From Ruminococcus sp. (lineage in GTDB: Bacteria; Bacillota; Clostridia; Oscillospirales; Ruminococcaceae): a DNA stretch of 61,359 bases. The translations under genes and the position numbers were made by a program. Location: assembly GCA_017519415.1 (NCBI GenBank), contig JAFWSI010000033.1:1-61359 (forward strand), written 5' to 3'. Positions 16,231-28,274 of the stretch are shown here, piece by piece (the stretch's first letter is position 1; the number at the start of each line of letters is the position of its first letter). The notes beneath the pieces were generated by a model, which had not been told where the DNA came from, ran no database searches, and saw only the letters and a list, made by a program, of their open reading frames with translations.

Positions 16231-16236
16231 ACATAA

Positions 16237-16542
<306 letters not shown>

Positions 16543-16550
16543 TGCGTAAT

Positions 16551-18312
<1,762 letters not shown>

Positions 18313-18419
18313 GCGGGGAGCCCCCGCTGGCTTGCCACGTTGACGCTTGCAAGCTCGCTTACTCTTAACAGGAATGAGACTTGTACATCGTTTACGGCAT
18401 TTTGATGTTGAAAAATAAT

Positions 18420-18448
18420 AAAGGCGAACCGAAAGGTTCGCCTTTTTG
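18420..18448 (+). terminator. Terminator after groEL
   Basis: AAAGGCGAACC and GGTTCGCCTTT form an 11-bp stem with a GAAA loop, followed by a T-run. Its A-rich 5' side also suits termination of the convergent minus-strand gene. Confidence 0.92.
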
Positions 18449-18450
18449 TT

Positions 18451-19122
18451 TTAGTTTTTATTCAGTTCATCAAATACTTCCGTAAGAAATGAAAACTCCT
18501 CGGGCAATTCATTCCTGAAATTATCATCACAATCTATATGCTTGTAATTATTTACTGTTACAGCCATGTTATCATCGGCAGTAACCTTATAAATATCAAG
18601 ATATGCAGGACTTCCGCAGTCCCGTTCCAGTATGCACACATATACAGTTCCTGTTTTATTGGCTTTGAATGTATACCCGAATTTTTCATGGATATGAGAA
18701 CTGTAGAAAGGCTGATCTATTTCCGTTAAAATACTGTCGTCATAAGCTTTGAAGACATTGCCTTTATATCCAATATCACTTTTTTCAGTGCTTTTAATAA
18801 CGAGGCTGCCGTTTCCCTCTTCTTCCGCAAGAATATATTTAGAGCTGCTTCCCATTGAGCCCGTGCCATTGTTCAGGATAGTTACCATATTATTTTTTAC
18901 CTCAAGGCATGGGATATTTTCAAAAATATGCCTTTTTACAGCGTCATATGCAAATATACCGCCTGCAATTACTAAAAATGCTCCAAGTGGAGTAAATGAT
19001 AACAGGATTCGCTTTTTGTTCTTTTTAACACAGCCGATTATCAGGAGTATCAGCCATATGAATCCGCAGACTGCGCCCACACCAAAAAGCGTTAGATATA
19101 TTATTAATGCCGTACCGTCCAT
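18451..19122 (-). CDS. Hypothetical membrane protein with extracellular domain
   Basis: 223 residues. Two hydrophobic helices near the N-terminus (about 5-31 and 40-60) are followed by about 160 polar residues without a recognised motif. I do not recognise the family. AGGAGG precedes the ATG, and a consensus promoter lies upstream, so it is transcribed on its own and ends at the groEL terminator. Confidence 0.7.
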   Translation of the reverse strand: MDGTALIIYLTLFGVGAVCGFIWLILLIIGCVKKNKKRILLSFTPLGAFLVIAGGIFAYDAVKRHIFENIPCLEVKNNMVTILNNGTGSMGSSSKYILAEEEGNGSLVIKSTEKSDIGYKGNVFKAYDDSILTEIDQPFYSSHIHEKFGYTFKANKTGTVYVCILERDCGSPAYLDIYKVTADDNMAVTVNNYKHIDCDDNFRNELPEEFSFLTEVFDELNKN

Positions 19123-19165
19123 TTTATGGCCTCCTGATTATAAATTATTAAATATATTGGTAATT

Positions 19166-19194
19166 ATTATACAGCAAAGCAGAAGAATTGTCAA
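19166..19194 (-). promoter_or_regulatory. Promoter of the hypothetical membrane protein gene
   Basis: Minus strand: TTGACA (19189-19194), 17-base spacer, TATAAT (19166-19171). Confidence 0.85.
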
Positions 19195-19252
19195 TAGAAA
19201 TACAGGCGCGGCTTTTTGCTGCCCTGATACTGCTCACTGACAACTAACTACT

Positions 19253-19282
19253 AAAAAAGCGCCTGCATATGCAGGCGGTTTT
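19253..19282 (-). terminator. Terminator after purD and its downstream gene
   Basis: A perfect palindrome (CGCCTGCATATGCAGGCG, 19260-19277) is followed on the minus strand by C and six T. It ends the long purine cluster transcript. The adjoining 19230-19252 (ACTGACAACTAACTACTA) resembles short REP-type repeat ends, which I cannot confirm. Confidence 0.8.
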
Positions 19283-19284
19283 TC

Positions 19285-19905
19285 TTAATCGTCAACGAAT
19301 GTACTTTTATATTCCGCAACTCTTGCCCTATCGCCGTGGCAGTCAACGTCGAGGTCCTCGCGCAGGATAAGTCTGCGCATACCGTAGAACAGAAGGGCAA
19401 ATGCTATAGCGTTTGCGATGATGCTGAAATATATCCTTATTCCCAGTATATTGCCGAACATTCCGCCGAACATAATGGCTATGCACAGAACAACAAGACG
19501 TTCCAGCTTCTTGTTGTCCTTTTCCATCTGTAGGAACGAAAGACAAACAAATCCCGATATTCCCGAATGAATTATCGCAAGCAGCAGGGAATAGGGCTTG
19601 TAGAAGGAGAACCTGAAGGAGTTGATCTCCAGCACCATCATAAGAGCCTCAAGGAAGATGTACAGCGTCAGGCACAGCTTCATGATCCCTCTGTCTCTTG
19701 CGGACGTGGATATGAGCCAGTCACCCCAGAGAAGTATGGTGAATCCGCCGAATTCGCAGGCGTAGGCAGTTATCTCCAGAGCCTTTGAGAATACGGAATG
19801 TTCATTGAAGGTCTTGTAATAGATGAAACATATCAGACCGAATAACAGAAACAGCAGATTGCCGATCATACAGTATTTCAGTCCGTTATTAAGCTTTTCA
19901 TGCAT
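19285..19905 (-). CDS. Hypothetical six-helix membrane protein
   Basis: 206 residues with about six hydrophobic segments and a charged C-terminal tail. I do not recognise it. Its AAGGAG site overlaps the purD stop and the ATG is 10 bases after it, so it is translationally linked to purD. Nothing in the sequence ties it to purine metabolism. Confidence 0.75.
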   Translation of the reverse strand: MHEKLNNGLKYCMIGNLLFLLFGLICFIYYKTFNEHSVFSKALEITAYACEFGGFTILLWGDWLISTSARDRGIMKLCLTLYIFLEALMMVLEINSFRFSFYKPYSLLLAIIHSGISGFVCLSFLQMEKDNKKLERLVVLCIAIMFGGMFGNILGIRIYFSIIANAIAFALLFYGMRRLILREDLDVDCHGDRARVAEYKSTFVDD

Positions 19906-19915
19906 AAGCAGCTCC

Positions 19916-21202
<1,287 letters not shown>

Positions 21203-21227
21203 TGGGGTATTCCTCCTGTATGTAAAG

Positions 21228-22211
21228 TTATTTGATATCCTTTATGGTTATGCCGTCAAGCATTTCTTCGATATCGGCTTTTTTCTCATCTGTATCACAT
21301 ACTGCGCTGATGGAGTAGAGAAGATCGCCGTTCCTGAAAAAGTATGCATCGCTGAACAGCTTATAGTCACTTGATTTGGAAGCATATTCAAAATAAAAGC
21401 GCTCGCATTCAAAACCGAACCTGTTTTTTTTCTCTCTTGTCATTACAGAATATTTATCTTTATTTTTGAGTCTTTTATTATAAATTTCATCTGCACGGTC
21501 GGCAGGAGAATCATTATTTTTCTCAACACCTATCGAGACACGCGGAAAAGACATTTCGTCAACGCTGTCAGCCTCTGCATAATATTCCTTGACACAGAGC
21601 AGACCGTTTTCGCGTGAAGCCTGAAAATCTTCCGTTGTGTCGAGAAGGTAATACTTTGATCCCGTATCGACACTGAACCATTCGTAGTCATATACATCCG
21701 GCTTTGACGCGATACGGAAATCGGAGGTATATTCTGCTGATTTTACAACATTGGACATTATCTTTTTTATTATGCTTGCTTTTAACGAGCTGCAAGACCA
21801 ACAGTCTGCCGACAAAAAATAAGTATCTGTTCCAAGCATATAATGCAGATTAGTTTTTGTTTTGCCTGATACAGTTTCTTCCGCTAAATTGAAATAACCT
21901 GTATAAGGACAATCCTCAAGCTTTTCCATCTGCTTGATTATTTCACTGCTGCGGTATGGAAAGAGTTCGTTTATAAGTTCAGGTTTATAGTTCAGATGTT
22001 CATCAGTGATAACGATATCTTCGCCGAGACATTTAAAAGTGAACTCATGATCGCCGTCCTGTTTTTCCAGCTTGAAGCTCTTCGGAACTTTTATGGTGTA
22101 GTTTTCTGTGATGATAGTTTCCGCTTGTCCGGAAAGATACCAGCCATAGCCTAAAAATCCTGCTCCTGCAAGTGCGACAGCTGCCCCTGTGATAATGATA
22201 GCTTTTTTCAT
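21228..22211 (-). CDS. Hypothetical exported or membrane-anchored protein
   Basis: 327 residues. An N-terminal hydrophobic segment (about 4-27) without a lipobox is followed by about 300 soluble residues with many Tyr, Lys, Asp and Glu. I do not recognise the family. It lies 25 bases upstream of purD on the same strand; AGGGGT is the ribosome binding site. Confidence 0.7.
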   Translation of the reverse strand: MKKAIIITGAAVALAGAGFLGYGWYLSGQAETIITENYTIKVPKSFKLEKQDGDHEFTFKCLGEDIVITDEHLNYKPELINELFPYRSSEIIKQMEKLEDCPYTGYFNLAEETVSGKTKTNLHYMLGTDTYFLSADCWSCSSLKASIIKKIMSNVVKSAEYTSDFRIASKPDVYDYEWFSVDTGSKYYLLDTTEDFQASRENGLLCVKEYYAEADSVDEMSFPRVSIGVEKNNDSPADRADEIYNKRLKNKDKYSVMTREKKNRFGFECERFYFEYASKSSDYKLFSDAYFFRNGDLLYSISAVCDTDEKKADIEEMLDGITIKDIK

Positions 22212-22256
22212 TTCTTGATTACCCCTTAGTTTTTCCTTATATCATTTTTGGATTGA

Positions 22257-22778
22257 TCATTTGTACTTGAGATGCTTAACGTGTCTGTCCTCGTCTATAC
22301 CGAGAGCGGCAGCGGTGCATACGAGCACCAGCGCTCCCATAAGGAGCACCGCCAGGAAGAAGGTCACATACTCCGTGCGCTGTATCAGCAATGCTTCGGA
22401 AGCATACTTCGTCATTGACGAGCGGGAGATAAGCAGAGCCAGTATATGCTCTGCAAAGAAAGCGAATACCCACAGCGCAGGAGCTGCCCTGAGGGTGCGC
22501 TTGCAGCGCTTTGCCGAAAACGCCCAGCCTGTACAGCTTATGATATAGGCGATAAAGGGCACCCATACCAGCTCAGTCAGGCAAAGCAGGAACTTGCACT
22601 TTCCCGAGATGATCATTTCGGGATGAGCCTGTCTGAAGTCGTTGCCGGAGCCCGTGAAAGCACCTGATACTGTGCCGGACAGCAGATAAGCCAGTACGGC
22701 AAGAACGATATAAAGGCCGCAGAATACAGCGGCGGTTATGTAAAGCTTTTTCAGCGATATTGAATTATAGCTGCTCAT
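22257..22778 (-). CDS. Hypothetical four-helix membrane protein
   Basis: 173 residues from ATG 22778, which has GGGGGG 7 bases upstream; a longer frame of 32 residues upstream has no such site. About four hydrophobic helices. I do not recognise the family. A consensus promoter at 22846-22874 suggests a new transcription start here within the purine cluster. Confidence 0.7.
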   Translation of the reverse strand: MSSYNSISLKKLYITAAVFCGLYIVLAVLAYLLSGTVSGAFTGSGNDFRQAHPEMIISGKCKFLLCLTELVWVPFIAYIISCTGWAFSAKRCKRTLRAAPALWVFAFFAEHILALLISRSSMTKYASEALLIQRTEYVTFFLAVLLMGALVLVCTAAALGIDEDRHVKHLKYK

Positions 22779-22845
22779 ATTGATCCCCCCGAAACTGTTT
22801 ATATCGTACGATCCGCGTTTTGCGGTTTTATGATCATACAAGTAT

Positions 22846-22874
22846 AGTATAGCATAACATCGGGAATATTGCAA
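22846..22874 (-). promoter_or_regulatory. Promoter upstream of the four-helix membrane protein gene
   Basis: Minus strand: TTGCAA (22869-22874), 17-base spacer, TATACT (22846-22851). It could also drive purD. Confidence 0.75.
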
Positions 22875-22891
22875 GATATTTATTGACTGAT

Positions 22892-23458
22892 TTATGCGAG
22901 CTTTATGCTCCCGAGGAGATCGACGATCTTTCCGTCAACATAGCCGAAATTGGTGCTTTCGGCGTATACGCAGAGGTACCTGCCGTCAATGTCCGAAAAA
23001 TACGTTCTGCCGTGGGTGTTCTCGTCTATCTCCCATTCATAGTAATAGAAATTGAGGCTTGCCGTAGCAAGCGAGCCCGTTGATATTACGGCTTCGCTGT
23101 CAGCCGATGCGACGATCTCCTGTGCGGATTTTCCGCCGTGATCGTCGTTATCGGTGTATACGCTCAGGCCGCAGGTGACGAAGTCCCTGTCCGTTATCAT
23201 TTCCAGATCACAGGGGGCGTCAGCCTGTGAGCCGTTGAATTTCCATATCTTCGGATCGGCATAAAGGGAAAAGCCCTCGCCGCTGTAGGTGCCGTTTTCG
23301 TAGCTCGCATTGCTGCGGACATTTGTGTAAATAACGGCCTTTGAGGTGCTTTCCGTCGTGCTTTCCAAGGGGGAAGCAGGCTTCTTTTCCATACAGCTCC
23401 CCAGTGTGAACAGAAGTGCTGAAGCTGCAATTGCAGCGGTTATCCTGTGTTTTTTCAT
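22892..23458 (-). CDS. Hypothetical lipoprotein
   Basis: 188 residues from ATG 23458 (GGAGAGG upstream). The signal peptide ends in the lipobox LGSC, then a Ser/Thr/Pro-rich spacer and a compact domain (GEGFSLYADPKIWKFNG ... SLNFYYYEWEID). Expected to be tethered to the outer face of the membrane. I do not recognise a function. It follows the AICAR transformylase gene. Confidence 0.78.
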   Translation of the reverse strand: MKKHRITAAIAASALLFTLGSCMEKKPASPLESTTESTSKAVIYTNVRSNASYENGTYSGEGFSLYADPKIWKFNGSQADAPCDLEMITDRDFVTCGLSVYTDNDDHGGKSAQEIVASADSEAVISTGSLATASLNFYYYEWEIDENTHGRTYFSDIDGRYLCVYAESTNFGYVDGKIVDLLGSIKLA

Positions 23459-23515
23459 GTTTTCCTCTCCATAGTATAAGGCTGCGGCCATATCCTGACC
23501 GCAGCCGTTCGTTTA

Positions 23516-24697
23516 TTAGTGGTGGAACAGGCGTATGCCTGTGAATGCCATTGCGATGTTGTACTTGTTGCAGGTCTCGATAACATTGTCGTCTCGGATA
23601 GAGCCGCCGGGCTCTGCGATGTACTCAACGCCTGACTTCTTGGCGCGCTCGATGTTGTCGCCGAAGGGGAAGAAAGCGTCTGAGCCGAGGCAAACGCCGG
23701 TGTTCTTTGCAAGCCATGCTTTCTTTTCCTCCCGTGTGAATACAGCGGGCTTTACCTTGAAGATACGCTGCCACTCGCCCTCGCGGAGAACGTCCTCGTA
23801 CTCGTCGCCGATGTATACGTCGATAGCGTTGTCGCGGTCTGCGCGGCGGATGTCGTCAACGAACTGAAGTCCCATTACCTGCGGGGACTGTCTCAGCCAC
23901 CAGTTATCGGCCTTCTGACCTGCAAGGCGTGTGCAGTGTATTCTTGACTGCTGACCTGCGCCTATGCCGATAGCCTGTCCGTCCTTTACGTAGCAGACTG
24001 AATTTGACTGTGTATATTTAAGAGTAATGAGCGAGATAAGGAGATCGTCCTTCTTGTCGTCGGGAATGTCCTTGTTATCCGTAACGATGTTTGCGAGGAG
24101 CTCACGGTTGATGTCCAGCTCGTTGCGTCCCTGCTCGAAGGATACGCCGTAAACCTGCTTTGTCTCGATGGGAGCGGGCTTGTAGTTCTCGTCCATTCTG
24201 AGTATGCAGTAAGTGCCCTTTCTCTTGGACTTGAGAATTTCCAGAGCCTCCGGCTCGTAATCGGGAGCGATAACTCCGTCCGATACCTCGCGCTGTATCA
24301 TCTTGGCGGTGCATACGTCCACCTTGTCGGAAAGAGCGATGAAATCGCCGTAGGAGGACATTCTGTCAGCGCCTCTTGCTCTTGCGTAAGCGCTTGCAAG
24401 GGGAGTGAGCTCACCGAGGTCGTCCACCCAGTAGATTTTCTTGAGATCGTCAGAAAGCGGTCTGCCGATAGCGGCTCCCGCAGGTGAAACGTGCTTGAAT
24501 GAGGTAGCTGCGCACATACCTGTAGCAGCCTTGAGCTCCTTTACCAGCTGCCAGCCGTTGAAGGCGTCAAGCAGGTTTATATATCCGGGCTTTCCGCAGA
24601 GCACCTCGATAGGGAGCTCGCTGCCGTCAGCCATATAAACTCTTGAAGGCTTCTGATTTGGGTTACAGCCGTATTTTAACTGCATTTCATTTGACAT
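23516..24697 (-). CDS. purH: AICAR transformylase (stand-alone PurH C-terminal type)
   Basis: 393 residues covering only the AICAR formyltransferase half of PurH: LKYGCNPNQKPSRVYMADG, TSFKHVSPAGAA (catalytic Lys-His pair), LASAYARARGADRMSSYGDF and LKYTQSNSVCYVKDGQAIG. The N-terminal IMP cyclohydrolase domain (about 200 residues) is absent. The missing step is supplied by the PurO-type cyclohydrolase at 25667-26380. It converts AICAR plus 10-formyl-THF to FAICAR. A good ribosome binding site, AAGGAGG, lies before the ATG. Confidence 0.93.
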   Translation of the reverse strand: MSNEMQLKYGCNPNQKPSRVYMADGSELPIEVLCGKPGYINLLDAFNGWQLVKELKAATGMCAATSFKHVSPAGAAIGRPLSDDLKKIYWVDDLGELTPLASAYARARGADRMSSYGDFIALSDKVDVCTAKMIQREVSDGVIAPDYEPEALEILKSKRKGTYCILRMDENYKPAPIETKQVYGVSFEQGRNELDINRELLANIVTDNKDIPDDKKDDLLISLITLKYTQSNSVCYVKDGQAIGIGAGQQSRIHCTRLAGQKADNWWLRQSPQVMGLQFVDDIRRADRDNAIDVYIGDEYEDVLREGEWQRIFKVKPAVFTREEKKAWLAKNTGVCLGSDAFFPFGDNIERAKKSGVEYIAEPGGSIRDDNVIETCNKYNIAMAFTGIRLFHH

Positions 24698-24721
24698 TGT
24701 TAATGTCCTCCTTATATTAAT

Positions 24722-24758
24722 TCATAATTCGTAATGCGTAATGCATAATTATCCTGCC
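24722..24758. repeat. AT-rich repeat, palindromic GTAATGCGTAATGC unit
   Basis: Short imperfectly palindromic direct repeat (AATTCGTAATGCGTAATGCA) in the gap upstream of the AICAR transformylase gene. TAATGCGTAATG also occurs next to the element between groES and groEL (16540-16551), so the two may be related dispersed repeats. Confidence 0.5.
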
Positions 24759-24766
24759 CGATAATA

Positions 24767-25660
24767 TCAGTGATCCTCATATTCGTATACGATCTCGGAG
24801 CTGCCCTCGACCTCGCGTATTTTGCGGTCCTGAGCATCATATTCGTAGGATATGACCTTATCTGCTCTGCCGTCGCTGAAGCTTGACTCTTCCATGATAA
24901 GATTGCCGCGGCTGTCGTAATCACATTTGCGGCTGCTTTCAAAAAGAGTTTCTTTTTTTGAATATCTTTTGCGGTTTTCTGTAAGCATATTTCCGTCATC
25001 GTCATAGGTATATGCATACTCTTCTGTCTCACCTTTTGACGTTGAATAATTCACAGTTTTCTTGGCTATGTTGCCCTTGTCGTCGTACTCATACGAATAC
25101 TTGCAGACAGTGCCGATACCGCTGTTAGCTTTGACTTCAAACCACTCGGTCTCATTGCCGTGCTCGTCATACTTCATTTCAAAGTAGAGGTGCTTTTTGA
25201 TTTGACCGTCATCGTTGTAATACACAGTTATACTTGTATTGTTGCCGTTTTCATCATAGGTATTGATAAAAACTCTGTCGACAGTTTTTTCGTCCGAATA
25301 ATACCATATACTCTTTACCAAATTGCCGTCCGAGTCATACTCATTGACGCTTTTTCCGTACATAGCAGGTTTCGGCTCTCCTGATACTATATCAAGATTA
25401 TAATCTGATATAATATGGTCATGCTCATCGTAGAGCTTTTCTTTTTTTTCTTCGAGTTCGCCATTCTCATAATGCGATTCGATGCATTTGTAAGACGGTT
25501 CATTCTCAGCAATGTTCAATTCATCATCAGAAAGAACAACTGGCATAGCAGCGAATCTTTCCGGCATTTCTTTTTTACTGCCCGAAAGCGAAGGAAGGTT
25601 ACAGCCCGAAAGCGAAATAAGCAGTGCTGCTGCAAGGATAAATGCAAATTGTCTTTTCAT
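24767..25660 (-). CDS. Lipoprotein with YD-type tandem repeats
   Basis: 297 residues. The signal peptide ends in lipobox SGC (residue 20). The rest is made of degenerate repeats of about 20-25 residues of the form YDENGN..., YDEHGNETEW, YEYDDKGNIAKKT and CDYDSRGNLIMEE. These resemble YD/RHS and MORN-like beta-hairpin repeats, which often bind carbohydrate or form shells. It begins 6 bases after the purO stop with only a weak ribosome binding site (AAGTAAG). The function is unknown. Confidence 0.8.
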   Translation of the reverse strand: MKRQFAFILAAALLISLSGCNLPSLSGSKKEMPERFAAMPVVLSDDELNIAENEPSYKCIESHYENGELEEKKEKLYDEHDHIISDYNLDIVSGEPKPAMYGKSVNEYDSDGNLVKSIWYYSDEKTVDRVFINTYDENGNNTSITVYYNDDGQIKKHLYFEMKYDEHGNETEWFEVKANSGIGTVCKYSYEYDDKGNIAKKTVNYSTSKGETEEYAYTYDDDGNMLTENRKRYSKKETLFESSRKCDYDSRGNLIMEESSFSDGRADKVISYEYDAQDRKIREVEGSSEIVYEYEDH

Positions 25661-25666
25661 CAGATC

Positions 25667-26380
25667 TTACTTGTTTTTGTTTACGATACGTGTTTCCTCG
25701 GTGTTGTCCTCGAGATTTACATAACGTACAAAGAGGGATACCTTGTTGGCCGCGTTGAGATTGTTCCAGAGCATATCCGTGAATTCAAAGATATTTCCGC
25801 TTATGCCAACGAGCTTGGGCTCGCCCTCAAAGCTCGGCAGCGGATTGCCGTCGCCCATGTAGGTGTGAATGAAGTGACCCTCGCCTGCGATAGGATTTGT
25901 GTAGCTGAAGGTGTATCTCTGACATGAGTCGGGGTTGCCGTTAGCGCTCTTGAGTATGGACATCGCATAGTTGAAGCCGTCCTCGCCGAAGCGGAGTATG
26001 CCCGAGATACGGGGAGTGTAGTTGGGAGCGTCGTCCTCGAACTCCCTTGAGCGGAGAGCCTGCTCGAAGGTGTACTGCTTGTCCATGAGCTCATAGATAG
26101 TATCGGTCTGGTCGCCGTTGGTAACGATGAGCTTGTTGCCGAGAACTCTTACGGGAGCATAGATTATAAGGTGGGGATCGGTGAGCTTTGACGGATCAAA
26201 GGCCTCTGTGCGTATGCCCCTGCCCTCCTCTATGAATACTCTGTTGCGGCTGTTCTCGCTCCTGCCCATGATGAAATAAGCAGTAACAGCGTACTTTCCG
26301 CAGTCCGACTTGCCGATGATTATTCCTCTTCCGGGGTAAGCGTTGGAGCTGAGCTCCTTTGCAAGATCAAGCTTTTTCAT
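25667..26380 (-). CDS. purO: IMP cyclohydrolase, PurO type
   Basis: 237 residues. Shows the PurO signatures YPGRGIIIG, AVTAYFIMGRSENSRNRVF and DPSKLTDPHLIIYAPVRVL. PurO closes FAICAR to IMP, the last step of the pathway, and was first described in archaea. Together with the stand-alone AICAR transformylase downstream it replaces bifunctional PurH. GAAAGGAG precedes the ATG. Confidence 0.9.
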   Translation of the reverse strand: MKKLDLAKELSSNAYPGRGIIIGKSDCGKYAVTAYFIMGRSENSRNRVFIEEGRGIRTEAFDPSKLTDPHLIIYAPVRVLGNKLIVTNGDQTDTIYELMDKQYTFEQALRSREFEDDAPNYTPRISGILRFGEDGFNYAMSILKSANGNPDSCQRYTFSYTNPIAGEGHFIHTYMGDGNPLPSFEGEPKLVGISGNIFEFTDMLWNNLNAANKVSLFVRYVNLEDNTEETRIVNKNK

Positions 26381-26416
26381 GATAATAACTCCTTTCGGAT
26401 AATAGTTTATTTTATA

Positions 26417-26983
26417 TCAGTATCTTAAGATAAGCGTGAGTATGAAGTCCGTCACAACTATCACCAGTACGGTAAGTGTGATGATATTGAGGGTCCTGCG
26501 CTTCGGCTTTGCAAGAAGCCAGTCGTAGAAGGGCTGCACGAAATACATGAACAGCAGTCCGCCCATTCCGAACCTCAGGGAGGGGGAAAGGGCTATCCTT
26601 GCCTGAAAGTTTATATCATAGTCCGCATATGTATCCCACGGCCAGCCGCCCGTGAAGTATTCAAGGACGTATGTGCCTGCAAGCTCCACAGCCGTTGCGA
26701 CTGCCATAGAGCCGAAGAATACAATGAAGGGACGTGAGATCCGGAGGGCAAGGCCTCCTTCCTTTTTCATGAACCGTCCGAAAAACAGCAGGAACAGCAG
26801 CGCTCCCACCGCGTATATCGGGCAGTACGGCCCGAACATTATGCCAAGATTTGTGAAACCCCATTTATAGACCACTACTTCGAGGAATACCTCGTAGCAC
26901 CAGCCCAGTACCGCATACATCCAGAAGCAGAGAAACAGCTTCTGGATAGTCTGCTTTTCCAATAATTCCTTTATTTTTTTCAT
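26417..26983 (-). CDS. CmpB-like putative ABC transporter permease, copy 2
   Basis: 188 residues with about five hydrophobic helices. The FWMYAVLGWCYEVF and GIMFGPYCPIYAVGALL motifs are those of the CmpB-like (PF06541) membrane family of Firmicutes, annotated as putative ABC permease, with no real proof of function. It is a close tandem duplicate of the gene at 27019-27600, and most residues in the first 60 are identical. Confidence 0.85.
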   Translation of the reverse strand: MKKIKELLEKQTIQKLFLCFWMYAVLGWCYEVFLEVVVYKWGFTNLGIMFGPYCPIYAVGALLFLLFFGRFMKKEGGLALRISRPFIVFFGSMAVATAVELAGTYVLEYFTGGWPWDTYADYDINFQARIALSPSLRFGMGGLLFMYFVQPFYDWLLAKPKRRTLNIITLTVLVIVVTDFILTLILRY

Positions 26984-27018
26984 GGTTTTGCCTTTCTGTC
27001 GTTGGTATCTGTCCTGAG

Positions 27019-27600
27019 TTATGCCAGCTTCGGAGTATAGCCCGTTGCCTTAGTAAGTATAAAGTCCGTCAGAACTATCACCAGCACTGTCAGCGCGATG
27101 ATGTTCAGGGTCTTCTTTTTCGGCTTTGAAAGAAGCCGGTCATATATGGGCTGGACTATATACATGAACAGCAGACCGCCGAGTCCGAAGCGGACCGAGG
27201 TATTCAGGGCTATACGCGCCTGGAAATTGTACTTGTACCTTGCGTAGGTCTGCCAAGGCCATGAGCCCTTGGTGTATTCGAGTATGTATGTGGCGGCCAG
27301 CTCAACGGCTGTGGCAACTGCCATACAGCCCAGAAAGATCAGGAGCGGCTTGACTATATTCAGCCATTTTACGTCCTTCTTCTTCATCAGCCGTCCGAAG
27401 CACAGCAGGAAGAGCAACGCTCCCACTCCGTATATGGGACAGTACGGACCGAACATTTCGCCCCTGTTGTGAAAGCCCCAGCGGTAGACCACTACCTCGA
27501 GGAACACCTCGTAGCACCAGCCCAGCACCGCATACATCCAGAAGCAGAGAAAGAGCTTCTGAGGCGTCTGTTTTTCCAATAATTCCTTTAATTTAGCCAT
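27019..27600 (-). CDS. CmpB-like putative ABC transporter permease, copy 1
   Basis: 193 residues, same family and helix layout as its neighbour (FWMYAVLGWCYEVF, GEMFGPYCPIYGVGALL, ARIALNTSVRFGLGG). It starts 4 bases after the purN stop, so it is translated in the purine operon. No ATP-binding partner is nearby. The C-terminus is slightly longer than in copy 2. Confidence 0.85.
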   Translation of the reverse strand: MAKLKELLEKQTPQKLFLCFWMYAVLGWCYEVFLEVVVYRWGFHNRGEMFGPYCPIYGVGALLFLLCFGRLMKKKDVKWLNIVKPLLIFLGCMAVATAVELAATYILEYTKGSWPWQTYARYKYNFQARIALNTSVRFGLGGLLFMYIVQPIYDRLLSKPKKKTLNIIALTVLVIVLTDFILTKATGYTPKLA

Positions 27601-27604
27601 AGCC

Positions 27605-28228
27605 TTATTTTACGTACGCCTTTCCGTCGGTTATCTCTATCCTGTCCTGACAGAAAAGGGATACAGCCTCGGGGAGTATCTTCCATTCGGCCTGCTCCAT
27701 GATACGTCTCTGCAAGGTCTCGGGCGTGTCGCCGTTTTCTACGGGGACTGCCTTCTGCATTATTATCGGTCCGCCGTCACACTCCTCGGTGACGAAGTGT
27801 ACCGTTGCGCCGGAGAGCTTTACTCCCGCCGCGAGCGCAGCCTCATGGACGTGCAGTCCGTAGAAGCCCTTTCCGCAGAAGCTGGGTATCAGTGCGGGGT
27901 GAACGTTCATCATCCTGTAGGGGAACGCCTTTACCACCTGCTCGTCGAGTATGGTCATGAATCCCGCATATACCACAAGGTCTGCCTTTTCCCCGATGAG
28001 AGCGTCTGTGACTGCCTTGGTGTAGGACGCTATGTCAGCGTACTCCTTACGCGGGATAACGCGGCTTTTTATACCGTTCTGCGCTGCCCTTTCAAGAGCG
28101 TATACCCCTTCTTTTGATGAGATAACGCAGGTTATTTTTCCGCCCTTGATGATGCCCGATTTTTCGGCGTCGATAAGAGCCTGCAAATTAGTGCCGCCGC
28201 CCGAAACGAGCACGACTATATTTTTCAT
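27605..28228 (-). CDS. purN: Phosphoribosylglycinamide formyltransferase
   Basis: 207 residues. Starts MKNIVVLVSGGGTNLQALID, with the active-site region VVYAGFMTIL, MNVHPALIPSFCGKGFYG (Asn and His of the N-H-D set) and GATVHFVTEECDGGPII (Asp). Converts GAR to FGAR with 10-formyl-THF. AAAGGAGG precedes the ATG. Confidence 0.96.
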   Translation of the reverse strand: MKNIVVLVSGGGTNLQALIDAEKSGIIKGGKITCVISSKEGVYALERAAQNGIKSRVIPRKEYADIASYTKAVTDALIGEKADLVVYAGFMTILDEQVVKAFPYRMMNVHPALIPSFCGKGFYGLHVHEAALAAGVKLSGATVHFVTEECDGGPIIMQKAVPVENGDTPETLQRRIMEQAEWKILPEAVSLFCQDRIEITDGKAYVK

Positions 28229-28274
28229 GAGGTTTTCCTCCTTTGTTTAAAAGCGGCGGGATATATTCAGCCGC

